A stretch of DNA of 64,000 nt from Bradysia coprophila (Eukaryota; Arthropoda; Insecta; Diptera; Sciaridae). The notes beneath the pieces were generated by a model, which was not told the DNA's origin, did no database searches, and saw only the letters and a program-made list of their open reading frames with translations. Numbering within the stretch: position 1 is the stretch's first letter; every line of letters begins with the position of its first letter. The translations under genes were made by a program, and so were the position numbers. This document shows, in pieces, positions 1 to 49,925 of this stretch. The stretch is taken from assembly GCF_014529535.1 (NCBI RefSeq), contig NC_050738.1, positions 14,586,062 to 14,650,061 of the forward strand, in the 5' to 3' direction.

Positions 1-855
1 TCGCTGTACGTATATACATAAAAGTTATTATCACAAGCGTTTTTATACAGATGTAAGAAAATCTACACAACGTGCCAAGTAAGATTTCCTACTTCGCATC
101 GACTTCAGTTTCGTTCACCACAACGCAGTGAACACAGAACACTGAAACGCGCAACAAGTATAATAAAACGTTGTCTTCGGATAGAATATTAAAATATAAG
201 TGAAAAGTCTTTGATAAAAAATATATATTTTCACGTTGAGAGAAGAAAGCTTATTGAATGAAATCAAATCGGTTCGTTTGTTGGTTTCGAGTGCAAAGTA
301 TATTGTTTTCTTCTTGATTGTCGTTATCTAAAAAAAAAAAAAACAGAAATCAGATACTAAACACGGTTGAACAGTGTGAGAACGTCTAAAATTAATTAAG
401 TTAATTAGCCGATTGATAGAGTGAGCGAAAAGTGAATTAAAAAGAAAATTTAAATCTGGAGATAGAATTTAATTAACTAAATCAAATTTTGTATACAACG
501 AAGTTGTAAAAGTGAGTTTTAGAAGAGAAATAGCGAATTTGCCAAGCGAAATGTTATCTTGCTTATTGAAAATGTTTATTTTGTTGCTTTGCTGAATGGA
601 TCGGCATTAAATATATTCAGGTGTATAATGCAGTAGACAACACATTTTTATATTTATCTCAATATTTTGGAAAATTGACGAACTCCTACACCTCCAATTT
701 GTATATTTTCGAATTAAAAATGTGAAAAATTTGCATACCGTTCGTTGATAAAAAAAAATCATTTATTCACGGTTCCCTAGCGTTTATCTTCTCATTTCCA
801 TGTCTTCTGTTGAAGAAAGCTCGGAATAAATTTTCGGATATAATAAATTCATGTC
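1..855 (+). promoter_or_regulatory. Possible promoter and non-coding first exon
   Basis: No open frame of note. An arthropod initiator-like TCAGTT lies at 105-110, and a consensus-like donor GTGAGT at 512-517. A leader exon of about 107-511 is therefore conceivable. The next coding exon downstream on this strand is kinase exon 1 at 6155, which would be the natural partner, but no DPE or TATA box supports the start site. The rest is AT-rich sequence without recognisable structure. This is inference; cap-site data would settle it. Confidence 0.25.
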
Positions 856-1916
856 CACGGTGAGCTTAAAATTTTTTTTATTCGACCGCTCGTGGACATG
901 AAATGTTTTTAGTGGTATTTGTAGAGGGCGGCACCACGAGTAAGAATAACATAACAAGAAAATATTTCGATGGGAAAATTTTTAATGAGATCGATTTTTC
1001 ATTTTTTTGGGACCTGCGGGAAGCTTCGAAGACTGTTCGGACTCCTCTTGTGACTCGTTTGATCACAAAAATATAGTTGGTGTTTAGCCTGAGATCTAAG
1101 CTTTACAGCGTTACCAATCATGATATAAATGACTACCATCAAACTTCTTTTATGAAGCAAAGTCATTAAACTAGGTCGCTGAGAATTTGAAAGGCCCTAT
1201 CACATGTGGATGATTTCTATTTTGTCTAAAAAAGTATTCAGTATATTTAGTTATTTTACATATTTTAATAAAGGTCGAAAGAAGATTTTTGCCTCGAAAT
1301 ATGTTTTTTATAAATCGCAGCGATGAGCAAACTGCACTATCTCAAGTCACAAATTAAAAAACCTTCTCCAATATCCATTCTAAGCTAACTCTGCAACATT
1401 TTAGTTGTTTCCACTAAAAAATGAGACATTATACGAAGACAAATTAATGGCCGTTCAGGTCTAACAACAAAGATTATATCAGAATGAAATACAAATTTAT
1501 TTTCCGACCTTAATTAACTTCCAAATTATGTAAAATAACTAAACATACTTTTTGAGACAAAATAGAAATCATCTACATGTGATAAGGCCTTTCAAATTTG
1601 CAGCGACCTAGTTGTATGATTTTGCTTCATAAAAGATGTTTGTTGGTATCGCGATTGGTATCGCCGTAAAGCTTAGACCTCAGGCTAAACAGCAACAATA
1701 TTTTTGTGATCAAACGAGTCACCAGTGGAGTCCGAACAGTCTTCAAAGCTTCCCGCAGGTTCCAAAAAAATGTAAAATCGATCTAATTAAAAATTTTCCC
1801 ATCGAAATATTTTCTTGTTATGTTATTCTTATTCGTGGTGCCGCCCTCTACAAAAACCACTAGACACTTTTCATGTCCACGAGAGGTCGAATAAAATTTT
1901 TTTCAAGCTCACCGTG
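856..1916. mobile_element. Fold-back (long inverted repeat) element
   Basis: Two arms of about 420 bp (856-1281 and 1499-1916) are imperfect reverse complements around a roughly 215-bp loop. The outer ends share CACGGTGAGCTT (856-867) with AAGCTCACCGTG (1905-1916), and the arms pair inward through the region containing GTCGCT and ATCACATGT. No transposase is encoded. I see no convincing target-site duplication. The short open frames in both arms are mirror images of the same sequence and are not genes. A non-autonomous fold-back element is the likeliest reading. Confidence 0.7.
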
Positions 1917-4138
1917 TGTCCTCTGACCGAAAATGGCCATCACTTACACACATAATTTTTCGATTTGTAAAATTTCCATATCGGAGTCGGCTCATCATTT
2001 TGCTTTGCTTTTATTAAAATGATGGTCGATGAAGGTACATCAAGTTGGTAATCAATCATAGCGTTGATAGCCGATAATAACACAATGGCATGATAAAGTT
2101 GAAAAAGTGCACACAATTTTTATATCCCGACTCCAAGCTGGAAAACCCATTGTCACACTGAGAAAAATGAGATTCAAAGATCCAATGATAAGAACGCAAT
2201 AGGATAATGTAAGTTAAGTGTCGTCATATAGAAGAAAATTTGTGTATGGAATTGAGCAGACTCCGGCACCAACAGCTTCAAATGTTATTTCCATATTGAA
2301 TTGAATTGTGCTATATTCAAGATTTTCTGTGGGAAAACAATTCTGAAATTCCTTGTAGTCATTTTAAGGTAGTTGAGGTACATCAGCCACTGTTAATTTT
2401 TTATCTGAAGAGCCTCAGATTATTTTGAATCAATTACTACCTTAGTTCTAGTTATACAATAAATTACTACAAAAGAATCGCACGAAAATAGGCTAAACCA
2501 GGAACATGATATAGTAGCCTTACGCCTCATTTTCCGTGCGAACATAAGGAGTTTTCTAGGATATCATATCTACAAATCGCTAAAGGCTAGAACAAAGCTT
2601 ATTATGTGACTCAGAAGGTAAAGCACCTCCAATATTTTCTCGGAATTCTTTTCCAATATCTGCAATATATATTTCCGAAGTGGGTTAAAAAAACTAACGG
2701 ACACTAATTCGCGTAGAATGTATAACTAGATACGTACCGTTTTACGCAAACAAATCTTCTATTAATAAAACGTAAATACGAAAGCTCCCATCCGTATTTT
2801 TCATAACTTAGATTACATAGTTGCACTCCTTTTTTTAGTCATTAATCTTTTACCTGTACACTTACGGGATTATGGTATGAGACTCTTACTTTGAGTTTAA
2901 TGATTCAAATTTGCTATGATGGGTTCAAAAAACAAACAGCCTTAATGACGCATGTTGCGAAAGGGGTGAGCAGAAGCACACCTTTGTATTATAAATTGTT
3001 TTAGTTTTTTCACATGAAAAAACTCCTCATGTAACCTAGTTCACGTTCTGTAATACTTAGGACTATGAAAATTAATTAAATCTCACTTTGACGTTCGATA
3101 TCGGGAGGTGTAATCCTCCGAAATATTGGAAATAGTTCTGTTATTGATAATCACATATTATGTTACAAGATTCTAAGAACTGTCGTCTCAATCAAACGTT
3201 TGAGTTAATTTCTTCGTAAGGGTACCATACCATCGATATAGGAAAATCTATCTACTTTCAAGCTTTTGCTTTGCATTGACCTCATTTTTTGTTCAACCTA
3301 CTTTGCCATATATATGCAATCGCATGACACAGGGTGTGGGTTTCTGTGTATAAACATTAAATACCCAATGGGATTAATAAACCCCCGAGGAATCATCATT
3401 ATCGTAACCACAACAACAACGATCTATAATAAGCAAAAACCAACCCAACTTATTGCTGTCTATTAACATGATATTTTCTCGAGGCATTTTATATATTATA
3501 TAGATCGGAAAATGGATATTTTCATGTGTACTGCTGTGTGTATACCTTATATTGTTAACTTACATCAATATTTAAGAGCTTCTTCCGTTCCGTGTGTTAT
3601 GATGATTATGCTGGAAGCACACACAGAATATTATTCGTATACGAAATCACAATGAAGAATATGCTCAGCTCACTGATAATTTTCTCCGCAAGATACAAAT
3701 AAACGAAACATAACGTATACGGATTATTATACAAATTGTTATTCAAAATGCGTAACTGAACAGCATTGAAGCACTGTGTGGCTTGTTTTTATTCCATTGA
3801 TGTGATTCAGATTAGGGATCGTTCACATAGCACATATGAAAAATATTAGCCACTGCAGCTAGATGTCAGAATCCCTTTTTATGAAATTGATTTGCTAAAT
3901 TTTTTAACGTTTTTCAAAATTTTCCATTATTTCCCAGAATTTGATAGAAGTTGACTTTAGCAAATCTTTAAAATTTCTTAGAAATTTTAGTACTGTCACA
4001 AACATTCAACTGACCAATTTATAGAGAAATGAGAGAAGTAAGAGAAATAAGAAATTTAAGTAAAATCAATTTATTAAAAATAAGCCCTGTCTGTAGCAAT
4101 AGTGCCAGTGCCACACGAAAACGTTCATTCAAAATTTA
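1917..4138. other. Non-coding AT-rich stretch
   Basis: No coding region, RNA gene or clear repeat recognised. A lone GGATCGTTCACATAGC-type string near 3827 resembles the end of the MITE starting at 4139 and may be a relic of it. Confidence 0.5.
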
Positions 4139-4354
4139 AGGGATCGTTCATAAATTACGTAACGTTGTTTCAGTGCTTTCATCAAAAATAAATCTTAAAT
4201 AACTCAATAACCGCAGCCTGCGAAGTCAAAATAGATTCTACCCCACTAAATGGGTGAATAGAGCGTAGTTTTAACTTCACAACGCGTGTATTTCTCGAGT
4301 TATTTAAGATTTAATTTTGATGACAGCACTGAAACAGCGTTATAAATGATCCCT
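4139..4354. mobile_element. 216-bp palindromic MITE
   Basis: The ends read AGGGATCGTTCATAAAT (left) and AGGGATCATTTATAA (right, reverse complement). Inverted similarity runs inward for about 100 bp through TTTCAGTGCT and ATCTTAAATAACTC. There is no coding capacity, and no convincing target-site duplication flanks it, so the superfamily is not assigned. Confidence 0.75.
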
Positions 4355-6154
4355 ACGCTGAAAAAAACTTACGAATTTTGAAAAATAATTTATTTTTTTA
4401 AATAAAATATCAAATTATTGACCTTTGAACTACATCTCCATTGAATTGTTGCCATATCACGTGTATATGGTCACTCATTTCGACAGCCGTAATATGTGAA
4501 TCGCCCCAAATCTGCGTAGTACTTTATAATAAAAAAGTGTTTTAATGAAAAGTCCTACGAAAATATTTTTTTTTCCTAGAGGGTATCTCCTCTTCCTGAA
4601 ATATCTTCCGTCAAATTATCATATAACCCACGCAATATTAAACATTTTTCTCAATACGAACAGATCCATACGTACAAAAGAAGTTCAAACTTGCCGGGAA
4701 GTTCGTAATTTCATGTAATTAAGAACATCAACAAATATGGCAATTCAAATTCCGTTACGTACAGAATTATACAGAAAAAAAAAGATTTTTTTTTTCATAT
4801 TTTGGGTAATCAAGCCCAAACAAAAAACAAAGTCTTATCGATTTTATGTAACCTGAACTGTTCAAAGAAGAAAAAAAAAGTTTTCAAAATAAGTGAGTGG
4901 CAAGGTCACTACAGATTATTATCTCTCTGTTAAATAAAGTAATGCATGCACTCCATAAACAAACATAATTGCCTATTCCACTTCTGCCGTATTAAAAATG
5001 GTAAAAGAATGTTGTATGTAGAGAAAGAATGGTTCATGTAACATTTATTGCTGTATTTGCTATTGCTATAACAATAATGATCTATCGGTCCATTGATTTA
5101 AAATATGAATTATTTTACGAGCATTGGAATAGCAGATTTATTATTGTTTATGCAATCTTAACGAAAACTACAATTATTTTAGGACTCAAACTATAAATTT
5201 AATATTTTATTCTTAACTTTCCTATAATTATTGGTACCATTCGCTCAAACGTTTATTGAAAGTGAATTTCCATATGTTGAACGTACTGCACAACTGAATT
5301 GTTGTTTGAGCTGAAAAAAATAATTGTTCTGAAGTCAGTAAAAAATGGTTCTAGTTTTCCACTCGAAAACCTGTTGTACCCTTTCGCAATCGATTAATAT
5401 TGCAAAGTGGATGACATTTCCGACTCACTTACTTTTGAATCGTGTTTTGTCTACTAATACCTGTCGAGCACTTATACAGAAATAAATTAAAAATTAATTT
5501 GTTAATTATAAATGTAACAGACCGAAAAGCATGCAGGCTCTCTGAGAGGTATGATTTACCTATAGAGAAACCAAACTATGTTACACTGAATGCATTGGGT
5601 CATTACAGAGTCGCGTGCATGTTAAATGTTTACAGGTGGGACATAGTTAATATTGCGTAACGTTTTCTTAATGATTGTTTATGGAAATGCAAAATAAACA
5701 CGTTGATTGAAGTGAACTTTTAATTCATTTAAAACCAAACTATTCAGTTTTGGTTTCGATAATGTTGCTGAAAGCTCTAAAAATATATAGTGAGGTGAAT
5801 GACCTCTTACAACCAGTGAACAACAAAATATACATTTTTTGTCGCAAATTTTTATTTTTATTTAAATAAATTTTCCTCACAGCAGAGTCACCAGTATTAT
5901 TAACTTTTCAATGATCACGCATATGATCTATTTTTGAACAAATCAAAAAAACAACAAAATCAACTAGGCATAGACTGCTGAACTGACTTATTATTTTTTC
6001 TTCCAACTTGTGTAAACAATCAATCAAACTGGCATCGATTTTAGTAAAATCTCGATCGCAAAGCTTGACCGATTCGAGTAGTAGCTTTGCATCGGACAGT
6101 CGTAGTGAAAGTACGAAGCGCAGTACAACATCGTCGTCAACTGAATCGTCCGAA
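4355..6154. other. Non-coding stretch upstream of the kinase start codon
   Basis: No gene recognised. The frame of kinase exon 1 stays open back to about 6008 without an ATG. A splice acceptor TTTTAG at 6037-6042 could begin the exon upstream of the annotated start, so part of 6043-6154 may be 5' UTR or extra N-terminal coding sequence. Confidence 0.4.
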
Positions 6155-42878
<36,724 letters not shown>

Positions 42879-45480
42879 TGTCTACAGAAGCCAAAATGGT
42901 TATTATATGGCAGAGAGAATTCATGTCATATAGTGTCAATAGATACAACAGTGGTGTGCTTTTGTAATATAATTTTTAGTTTCTTCGTTTTTGTTTTTCT
43001 TTTCTTTCAAAATAATTATTTTGTTTTTGTTAATATCTTTTTCTCCTTCGGAATGGATGTACGAAGATTGTTATAAAGATTGTTAATTTGAGAATTTTTA
43101 CGACTGTTTTTAAACTTAAAATTTAAGCTGTTTCTTGATGCCATTTTGTTGAAAATTAATTCAATCTAACGGACCCAAAATTTACGGAATCTGATCACAC
43201 AGGAAATACAATGTAAGCGACAACATTTTTAATGAAATTTTATTTTCAGTCTTCTGTTTAAGATTTTTTTTTTAAATTTCTTCAACGACATTGAATTAAA
43301 ATTAATTTATGTTCCTTTTCATCCGGAGTATTTTTTTAAGAGAAACGACACAACTCTGATAACGACTCACTGCACAAGACTTCTTTTATAAATAAATAAA
43401 AAATCAGATAAATGAGTGTTTGCCAGAGTGTGGTGTGCTTGTTGTTGTTAATATATCAAGCGCTTTTGAATTATTCTACCATTTTATTAGGTAAAATCTT
43501 TTCTTTAAACTCAAACATTATTGACTCTTTTCACTCTTCTTTTATTCAGACTATTCTAAGTACTAAAAAATCATTTTCAAAATACTAATCTGGTCGCACA
43601 CCTTCACCATAATCATTATAATTATTATAGAGAGATAGTATCTTACCTCCTTGTTCTAAGCAGTTTTAAATGCGATTGATGCAAAATCTTTTATGTAGCT
43701 AGCTTCAACTAAGATGCTAAAGATCATTGCTTATTTTACTCGAGTGATGACGATAACAGCTGATACACGCCCGTTCTTTAATCGTACTAAATGTCACTAT
43801 TTAAATGTCTCCAATCAATATCAGATAAGTATTATCTTATGAGATAGAAACGACAAAGGTAGTTAGTTCACAGTGGCTAGTTTAGTATCGTTACTTAAAC
43901 TTTGGTAAACTCTTGTGTTTTTCGAGAATGATAATCGAATGTTGACAACATGTTCAGTTGGTTTCAAATAACTAGAACCAGAGCCGGGTTACTCAATGGG
44001 CAAAGTGGGTGCAGGGCGCAGCCCAGTGTGCTTGGAAGGCTTAGGGCGATAAGAGGTGAGAAATTTAGGCGCTCAGAAGTGAGAAATCAAATTGAAATTA
44101 GAAAATCGCAAAAACTTTTCTCTCGCTCCGTTCGCGATCATTAACTCACTAATTCAGTGTTACATGCCCAGGGCGCTAGAGTCCTTAATCCGGCCATGAA
44201 TAGAACAGATTTATATTTTATCCTCGTTGTTTCTAATACAATGGTGTTGAAGGGTATTGATTATTGAATTTTTAAAGCAAAAAAATCAGATAAAAAACAA
44301 ATTCCTGTCTCCATATTTGCCAAAACTTTTAAACCATTGACAAAGTAATTAAAAGTGGAAATTATTTTGCATTACTGTATGATAAAAGAAAAATTTAATT
44401 TCCAATACTTAAACAGAACAATTCGCTCATTGCTGCCGTAATTTGCATAAGTAACTCAACTTTTTTGTTAACTCAAAATCGTTATCTTAAGAAACTGAAG
44501 TTTGTTATGCAAATTAAACCAGATTAAATATCAATTCTGTTTACTCAGCATTCTATCCTCTTAATCTTTCACAGAGCCAAGCATATCTACTACCAAAATT
44601 ATCGGTTCTATTATTTCTATTGATCTATAAGCATTTAAATCATCAAAAGAAATTAATGTGAATCTATTACTTCATTGATTTTAACACGGAAATTTGATAT
44701 AAAAAACCAGACTAACAATAAACCGTATTTCTTTTCCGTCGGTCTTATCAAGAACAGATGATACAATATTGCTGTCGATTTTTTTTTCATCAATGCCCCT
44801 TCGAAAAATCTTGTCGCTCAAAATCCTTCCCCTGTAGTGCTTACGTTATTTATGGATGTCTCCTTATAATTTTTTCTAAATAAATTCCTAAAATTGCTAC
44901 AGGTCAATAAGTCAAACCAATTTTGGAGGGAATGTCCTTCGATTTCGTTTTATTGTTTAATTTTTGTCTTTAATAGCGAAGCTTTATAAATTTAGTACTT
45001 TGTAGCGGAACAGGTGTTGAGAGTGATTTGAATTCTTTTATGATTAACATCATTTATATAGAAGGCAAATAATTTTTTTTTGTAGTTCAGTCCGTAAATG
45101 TAGTATACTAGTGCATAGATATTTATTTATAATGAAATTACATATATACGAAAACTGTGATAGGTTATGTTTTATAATATAGAAAATCTGTTAATTTATT
45201 GTTTCACAAATCATAAAATAGATTTGATGCTATACTCATGTTTGTAAATCGATGAAAAATAAATTTATCTTTGCAAATTTAAGGTATAAAAAATTTGTAT
45301 TAAAAACTGTAATTAACGTTTAAGATTAATAAACAAAGAAAAAATGTAAATAAAAAGGAAAATCAACTTTTGCAGTCATTTTGAATTATCGAAAACATTA
45401 TCTCCAGGCATATTGGCATACTGGCATTACGTCAATTTATACAAATAATGATAGGTAGCTTCTCCGTAAACAATCTAGAT
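42879..45480. other. 3' flank of the kinase gene, no further gene
   Basis: The first part must hold the kinase 3' UTR. AATAAA-type signals are abundant (for example near 43391, 45259 and 45328), so the cleavage site cannot be chosen. Around 43975-44060 a GC-richer patch (GGGCAAAGTGGGTGCAGGGC) stands out and may be a repeat fragment. GAATCTATTACTTC recurs near 44661. Confidence 0.4.
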
Positions 45481-45487
45481 AGTGTAA

Positions 45488-46000
45488 ATCGCAAGTTTTA
45501 CGTCAACGAAAGGTGCGGAAAATTACCTTTGAAATGATACCCCACACGACCCTGCACCTTTTGTGTGCCTCGAGAAATTTCTGTAAGAACAGTGTAAGTG
45601 TTCGGTTGAAAACTTTAACTGCACATATTTCAGTGTGGACGAATTTTAAAACCAATAAGTCCCTATTCGGCTCAACAGTACATGTTATTACCTTTCTAAT
45701 GACACCCCACACGACCCTCTACGGCTCGTGTAACTGGAGAAATTTTTGTAAGACATGTGCAATTTTTTTGGTTTTTGATCCCCTTTCACCAGTCACAAAA
45801 GCTTCGAAGAATTTTTTTGAAAGTGGTTTTGGCTTCTAGGGTCGAATACCTTCCTAGGCACATATAAAAAAGTCTACTGGAAAATGCGTCCGATTTCGGT
45901 AGGCTGTTTTTCAAAAGAATCCCTCTGAAAATCCACAGAGAATTTTCTTTTTGAAAATCCTTTGTCAACGAAATTTGCAAATAGGGCGTCAACCTCTATA
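45488..46000. repeat. Diverged repeat with two internal ~66-bp direct copies
   Basis: 45524-45590 and 45695-45755 share ATTACCTTT..AATGA.ACCCCA, CACACGACCCT and GAGAAATTT.TGTAAG. The right end (GTCCGATTTCGGTAGG, then AAAAGAATCCCTCT near 45935) resembles the end of the repeat at 54027-54305, and more distantly the fold-back ends. Confidence 0.5.
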
Positions 46001-47053
46001 AGTGAAAATTGAAATCTACAAAATATAAGAAGAGCACAGGAACCGAGAGCCAGGTCATTCCTTCAACAACGGCTAATCATGGCGATTCAGAGAGGCAATG
46101 TGGCAGCGGTTATGGGAACGTTTAGGTCTTATGATAAGATGGAAGAGATGTTTTTTATATTTTGACGTAATTTTGTATTAATGCCAATTTTTCAATGTTT
46201 GTTCTAATGCTGACCAATAAAGACCATAAATTGGCAGTTCTTATAAGAAGGACTCCAAATTATTTTACGTGCATGACATCATCACGACAACGATATCCAG
46301 CACAAATATATGAATGTTTTGTATGATATTGTCATCAAATGTTGTGTATCTCTTAGTTTTCTCCCTTCATATGGTACCTGAATTTTGCAAAACGTATTTG
46401 TAATATATGAATCTACAGTCTAGATGAGACAATAATTGTATGTCATTTTCCATACAAACTCCACTGCGACTGCACTTCAATGTTCAATAAAAACGAATTT
46501 TCGACAAGTATTCGACCCCCTCAATACTCCACCTAAAAGAAAACTTCATCGAACGTGTAAGTGTGTCAGGGTCTTAAATTCTAGGCACCCGTTACACACA
46601 GCATAATACAATCATTTCATTCGCAAAATGAAATCATAGATCACCTATGAATAAAGTGCATTATTTAATTAGTCTTGATGGAAATTGGACCAAACCGACT
46701 GAACATGATGTTCACTTAAATTTACTCGACACAGCAGAATGCATAAATTTACGTTACCTTTCCACATCCACCGTTCATAAATATGTCTAATCAAAGCAAC
46801 GATTAAATTATTAAATTGTTACAATAAAAATTAGCAACAACGGTAGAGATGCAACCTCTATTACGCAAATTAAACAGAACAGTCTTTGAATTCATTCAGT
46901 TGATGTCGGGTCGTGCCATTGCTGAGGACCGTTTTGTGTGTGAACATGAAGTTTTCGTCATAGAGGATTATAGATTGTTTAAAACCGGATACGGATACGA
47001 TTTGCTTGGATATTGGGACTTTCAAGAAGTGCTCTCCGATTCGTTGAACCAAA
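46001..47053. other. Intergenic region upstream of the transporter
   Basis: The open frame from 46849 across the first exon is an out-of-frame shadow. A TCAGTT initiator-like site with A at 46898 gives a leader of about 155 nt, with GGACC at +29, one base off the usual DPE position. This is a weak promoter candidate only. Confidence 0.3.
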
Positions 47054-49507
47054 ATGGATTTCGATGCTGTTTTGCCCGATGTAGGGTCTTTCGGAATTTA
47101 TCAAAAGCTAATTATTACGATGCTGCTCCCTGCCGTTTTACCGTGTGCCTTTCACGCTTACAGGTACCTACCACGCTTCTTGCATTAAGCGGGATATACA
47201 AGATAAGAGTGTGCGAAAGAAGTAACGATTTTTATTCGATATTTAGTCAGCTGTTCATAGCATCCCGCCAAGCCCATTGGTGTCGTCAGCCCGATTTAGA
47301 ACCATGGGCTAATGACTACCCCGAAATAGTCAAAAACTTAAGGTTTGTTCAATAGATAAACGAGTGACACAGAATGCGTAACAATGATTTCCCCTAAAAG
47401 CATTCCAAAGGAGTTACGAGACGGTGATTTTAAATATTCGGAGTGTAAAATGTTCGATCGAAATTACAGTGACATTGTACGGTACCTGAATTCTAAGTCA
47501 CCAGCGGATCTAGCCCAGTACGGATTTCAATATGACGAGGATGTGGATACGATCAATGAATCGCATTTAATTGAGTGTACGTCGGGCTGGAATTATGACC
47601 GAAACATGTTTCCCAATACAATTGTGATGGAATGGGATTTGGTGTGCAGCAAAGATTTTTACACAACGTTCGCTCTTGTTCTATTCGGTGTTGGTGGCCT
47701 CATAGGAAACTATGTTTTTGGATACCTTCAAGACTATTGGGGACGGCGACCATCATTTTTCGTTTACCTATTTTTAGAAATCGTGGCATGCGTACTAAGC
47801 TCTTTCGCGTGGAATTTTCCTAGTTGGATGGTCTTTCGATTTATCGTTGGAATTACTGTGCCAGCCATCCTGGCTAGTCCTTATGTGTTGGGTAGTTCCT
47901 CGATGCATTGGGACATACAATTCAATCATTATGAAAATATTGTGCATTTCAGCTATCGAACTTGTTGGCCCGAACCATCGAGTCTTCTGTACGATCGTTT
48001 TGAATATCGCATATTCACTGGGATTAGTTCTACTGTCAGGTGTAGTGTATCTCGTTCGTGATTGGCGCTTCCTATCATTGGCAGTTTCCGTACCATTGCT
48101 GCTACTATTTTCATGTTTCTTTGTGCTACCCGAATCACCAAGATGGTTGGTAGCGACCGGAAATTACAAAAAGGCTGCAAAAGTTATGAAAACAATTGCT
48201 AAATTTAATCGAAAAACTATTCCAGACGACTACGAAGAAGTACTTAGAAGTAAGATGAAAAGTAATAGTGCCATCGGTACAATAACTCCAGAAACTGTTC
48301 AATCGATTGGCATTTTGGACTTATTTAAAACGTAAGTTAACCTTTTACGGACGGCTATTATCATCTGCTATCGACATCAACTACAGCTGCGAATGATTAC
48401 GAAACTCTTGAAAATGAGACTTTAAAATCACTCGAAAACAATTGAAGTGAAAGATATTATTGCAGTTTGTCTTAGATCAAACGAAGTAATAGATTCGATA
48501 ACTGTTCTGATGATATCCTTGCCGTCTGTGAAAAAAGTTTGTTTTCTTGGCATTTAAAGCCACACTTTACACAATTAGATACAACATGAGAGCTAAAACG
48601 CTTATCATCACCTTCATTTGGTTTTCGAATACATGCGTCTATGTGGGACTGTCATACTATGCACCGGCTTTGGGTTTGTTATTTCTACTTGTGTTCCACA
48701 TGGGAGCAATTTTTTTTGCAAACAACAAATTCTTCCAATCTTTAAGGTGGAGATGAGATTTGGAACTTTTTCTTAGCTGGAGCTGTTGAGTTCCCAACTT
48801 ACGTTTTCCTGTGGCCGGGTCTCATTTATATTGGCAGAAGGTGGATACTATGCACATCAATGGTTAGTTTAACGCACTTCAAGCGTAATCAAATAATCCA
48901 AGTAAATTCCAGATCGTTGGTGGGGTGGCGTGTATACTAACTTTTTTGGTTCAACACAATCAAACGATCATGTTGATATTGTATTGCATCGGTAAAATGG
49001 GAATATCATCGGCCTTTGTTGTGCTGCCTCTGGCAGCGTCCGAACTGTATCCGACGGTGGTGAGAGGATTAGGAATGTCAGTTAGTGTAAGTAGAGTTTT
49101 GCAGATTTGTTGTATAAATTCAAACTGATGCCTTTGCAGTCTGTAATCGGTATGATCGGCCCTATTGTCATACCATTAGTGAATCACATGGTAAGTAAAG
49201 TGTATTTAGTGAAAGAGAGTCAATATTCTAGCCTGGGATTTGTAATCCTCAATACGAACAGGGAAGCAATATGTTGGTGCTGCCCTTAATTATTATGGGT
49301 TCACTGCTGACAATTGGTGGTATGGCAAGTCTCTTTTTGCCTGAAACGATGGGTAAACCATTGCCGCAAACTATTGCAGATGGAGAAAATGTTCCGCTCA
49401 CTAATCCGTTTGCCGATCTGTTCAAGTGCAATAAACGAAACAAGAATAAGAATGATGGGCTCGTATGCAATGTATGCAACATAGAAATAAAAAACCTGAA
49501 GCTTTAA
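47054..49507 (+). CDS. SLC22-family organic cation/anion transporter (Orct-like)
   Basis: Nine exons: 47054-47163, 47247-47342, 47401-47891, 47953-48331, 48579-48673, 48747-48862, 48913-49086, 49140-49190, 49262-49507; 585 residues. An in-frame TGA at 47045-47047 supports the ATG. SLC22 marks: first membrane segment ([19 protein letters not shown]), then a long extracellular loop (about residues 40-135) with Cys and possible glycosylation sites NYS and NES. Then [18 protein letters not shown] (176-188) between TM2 and TM3, [16 protein letters not shown] (about 290), a second-half GRR, and [10 protein letters not shown] after TM12. The family are 12-TM plasma-membrane MFS carriers for organic ions; the substrate cannot be predicted. 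Exon 5 uses the acceptor AATTAG (48573-48578); a closer-looking AAAG at 48559 breaks the frame. The last exon converges on WDR70, 418 bp away. Confidence 0.92.
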
Positions 49508-49925
49508 AAATTAGTCTCTCGTTCTCAAATGCTTAACTTGTAATTGTTTGTTCGGCTCTGGCAACGAACCTCCCTCTCGGAAAAATAAAAATCTCCAAAC
49601 AAGCATGTAATGTACTATTACATGACTAGGGATAAAAAGATGAAAAGTAGTGTTTTCGTGTGAATCCGAGGCGTAGCCGAGGTCAATAAACACACGAAAA
49701 CCAGATTTTCCATTTTTATACCGAGTTATTAATGGAAAGTGAGCTCAGAAAAGTTACTTTTTCATTAGTTTTCCGAAAATGCAGTGAATTCCGATATCAT
49801 CCGAAGCGCGCTACAGTAAAACATACCTTCGAACCTGTTTTTACTCGGGAATACTTGGCTTGAATTCACCCCATTCACTTCGTCAACAAAACTCCTTTGT
49901 ATGTTGGACAGGTAACATTTATTTC
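49508..49925. other. Convergent 3' intergenic region with two hairpins
   Basis: Holds both 3' UTRs. Two dyads are visible: CATGTAAT/ATTACATG (about 49604-49624) and GTTTTCGTGTG/CACACGAAAAC (49652-49662, 49691-49701; loop 28). They could be a decayed MITE or 3'-end signals; no clear choice. Confidence 0.4.

Noticed and set aside
46849..47355. 168-codon frame overlapping the transporter start
   Set aside because: Out of frame with the transporter exon 1 that encodes the typical SLC22 first membrane segment; it reads through the first intron.
48560..48578. Alternative start of transporter exon 5 at 48560
   Set aside because: The AAAG acceptor shifts the frame relative to exon 4; the AATTAG acceptor at 48578 keeps it and gives the family-like TYNMRAKTL junction.
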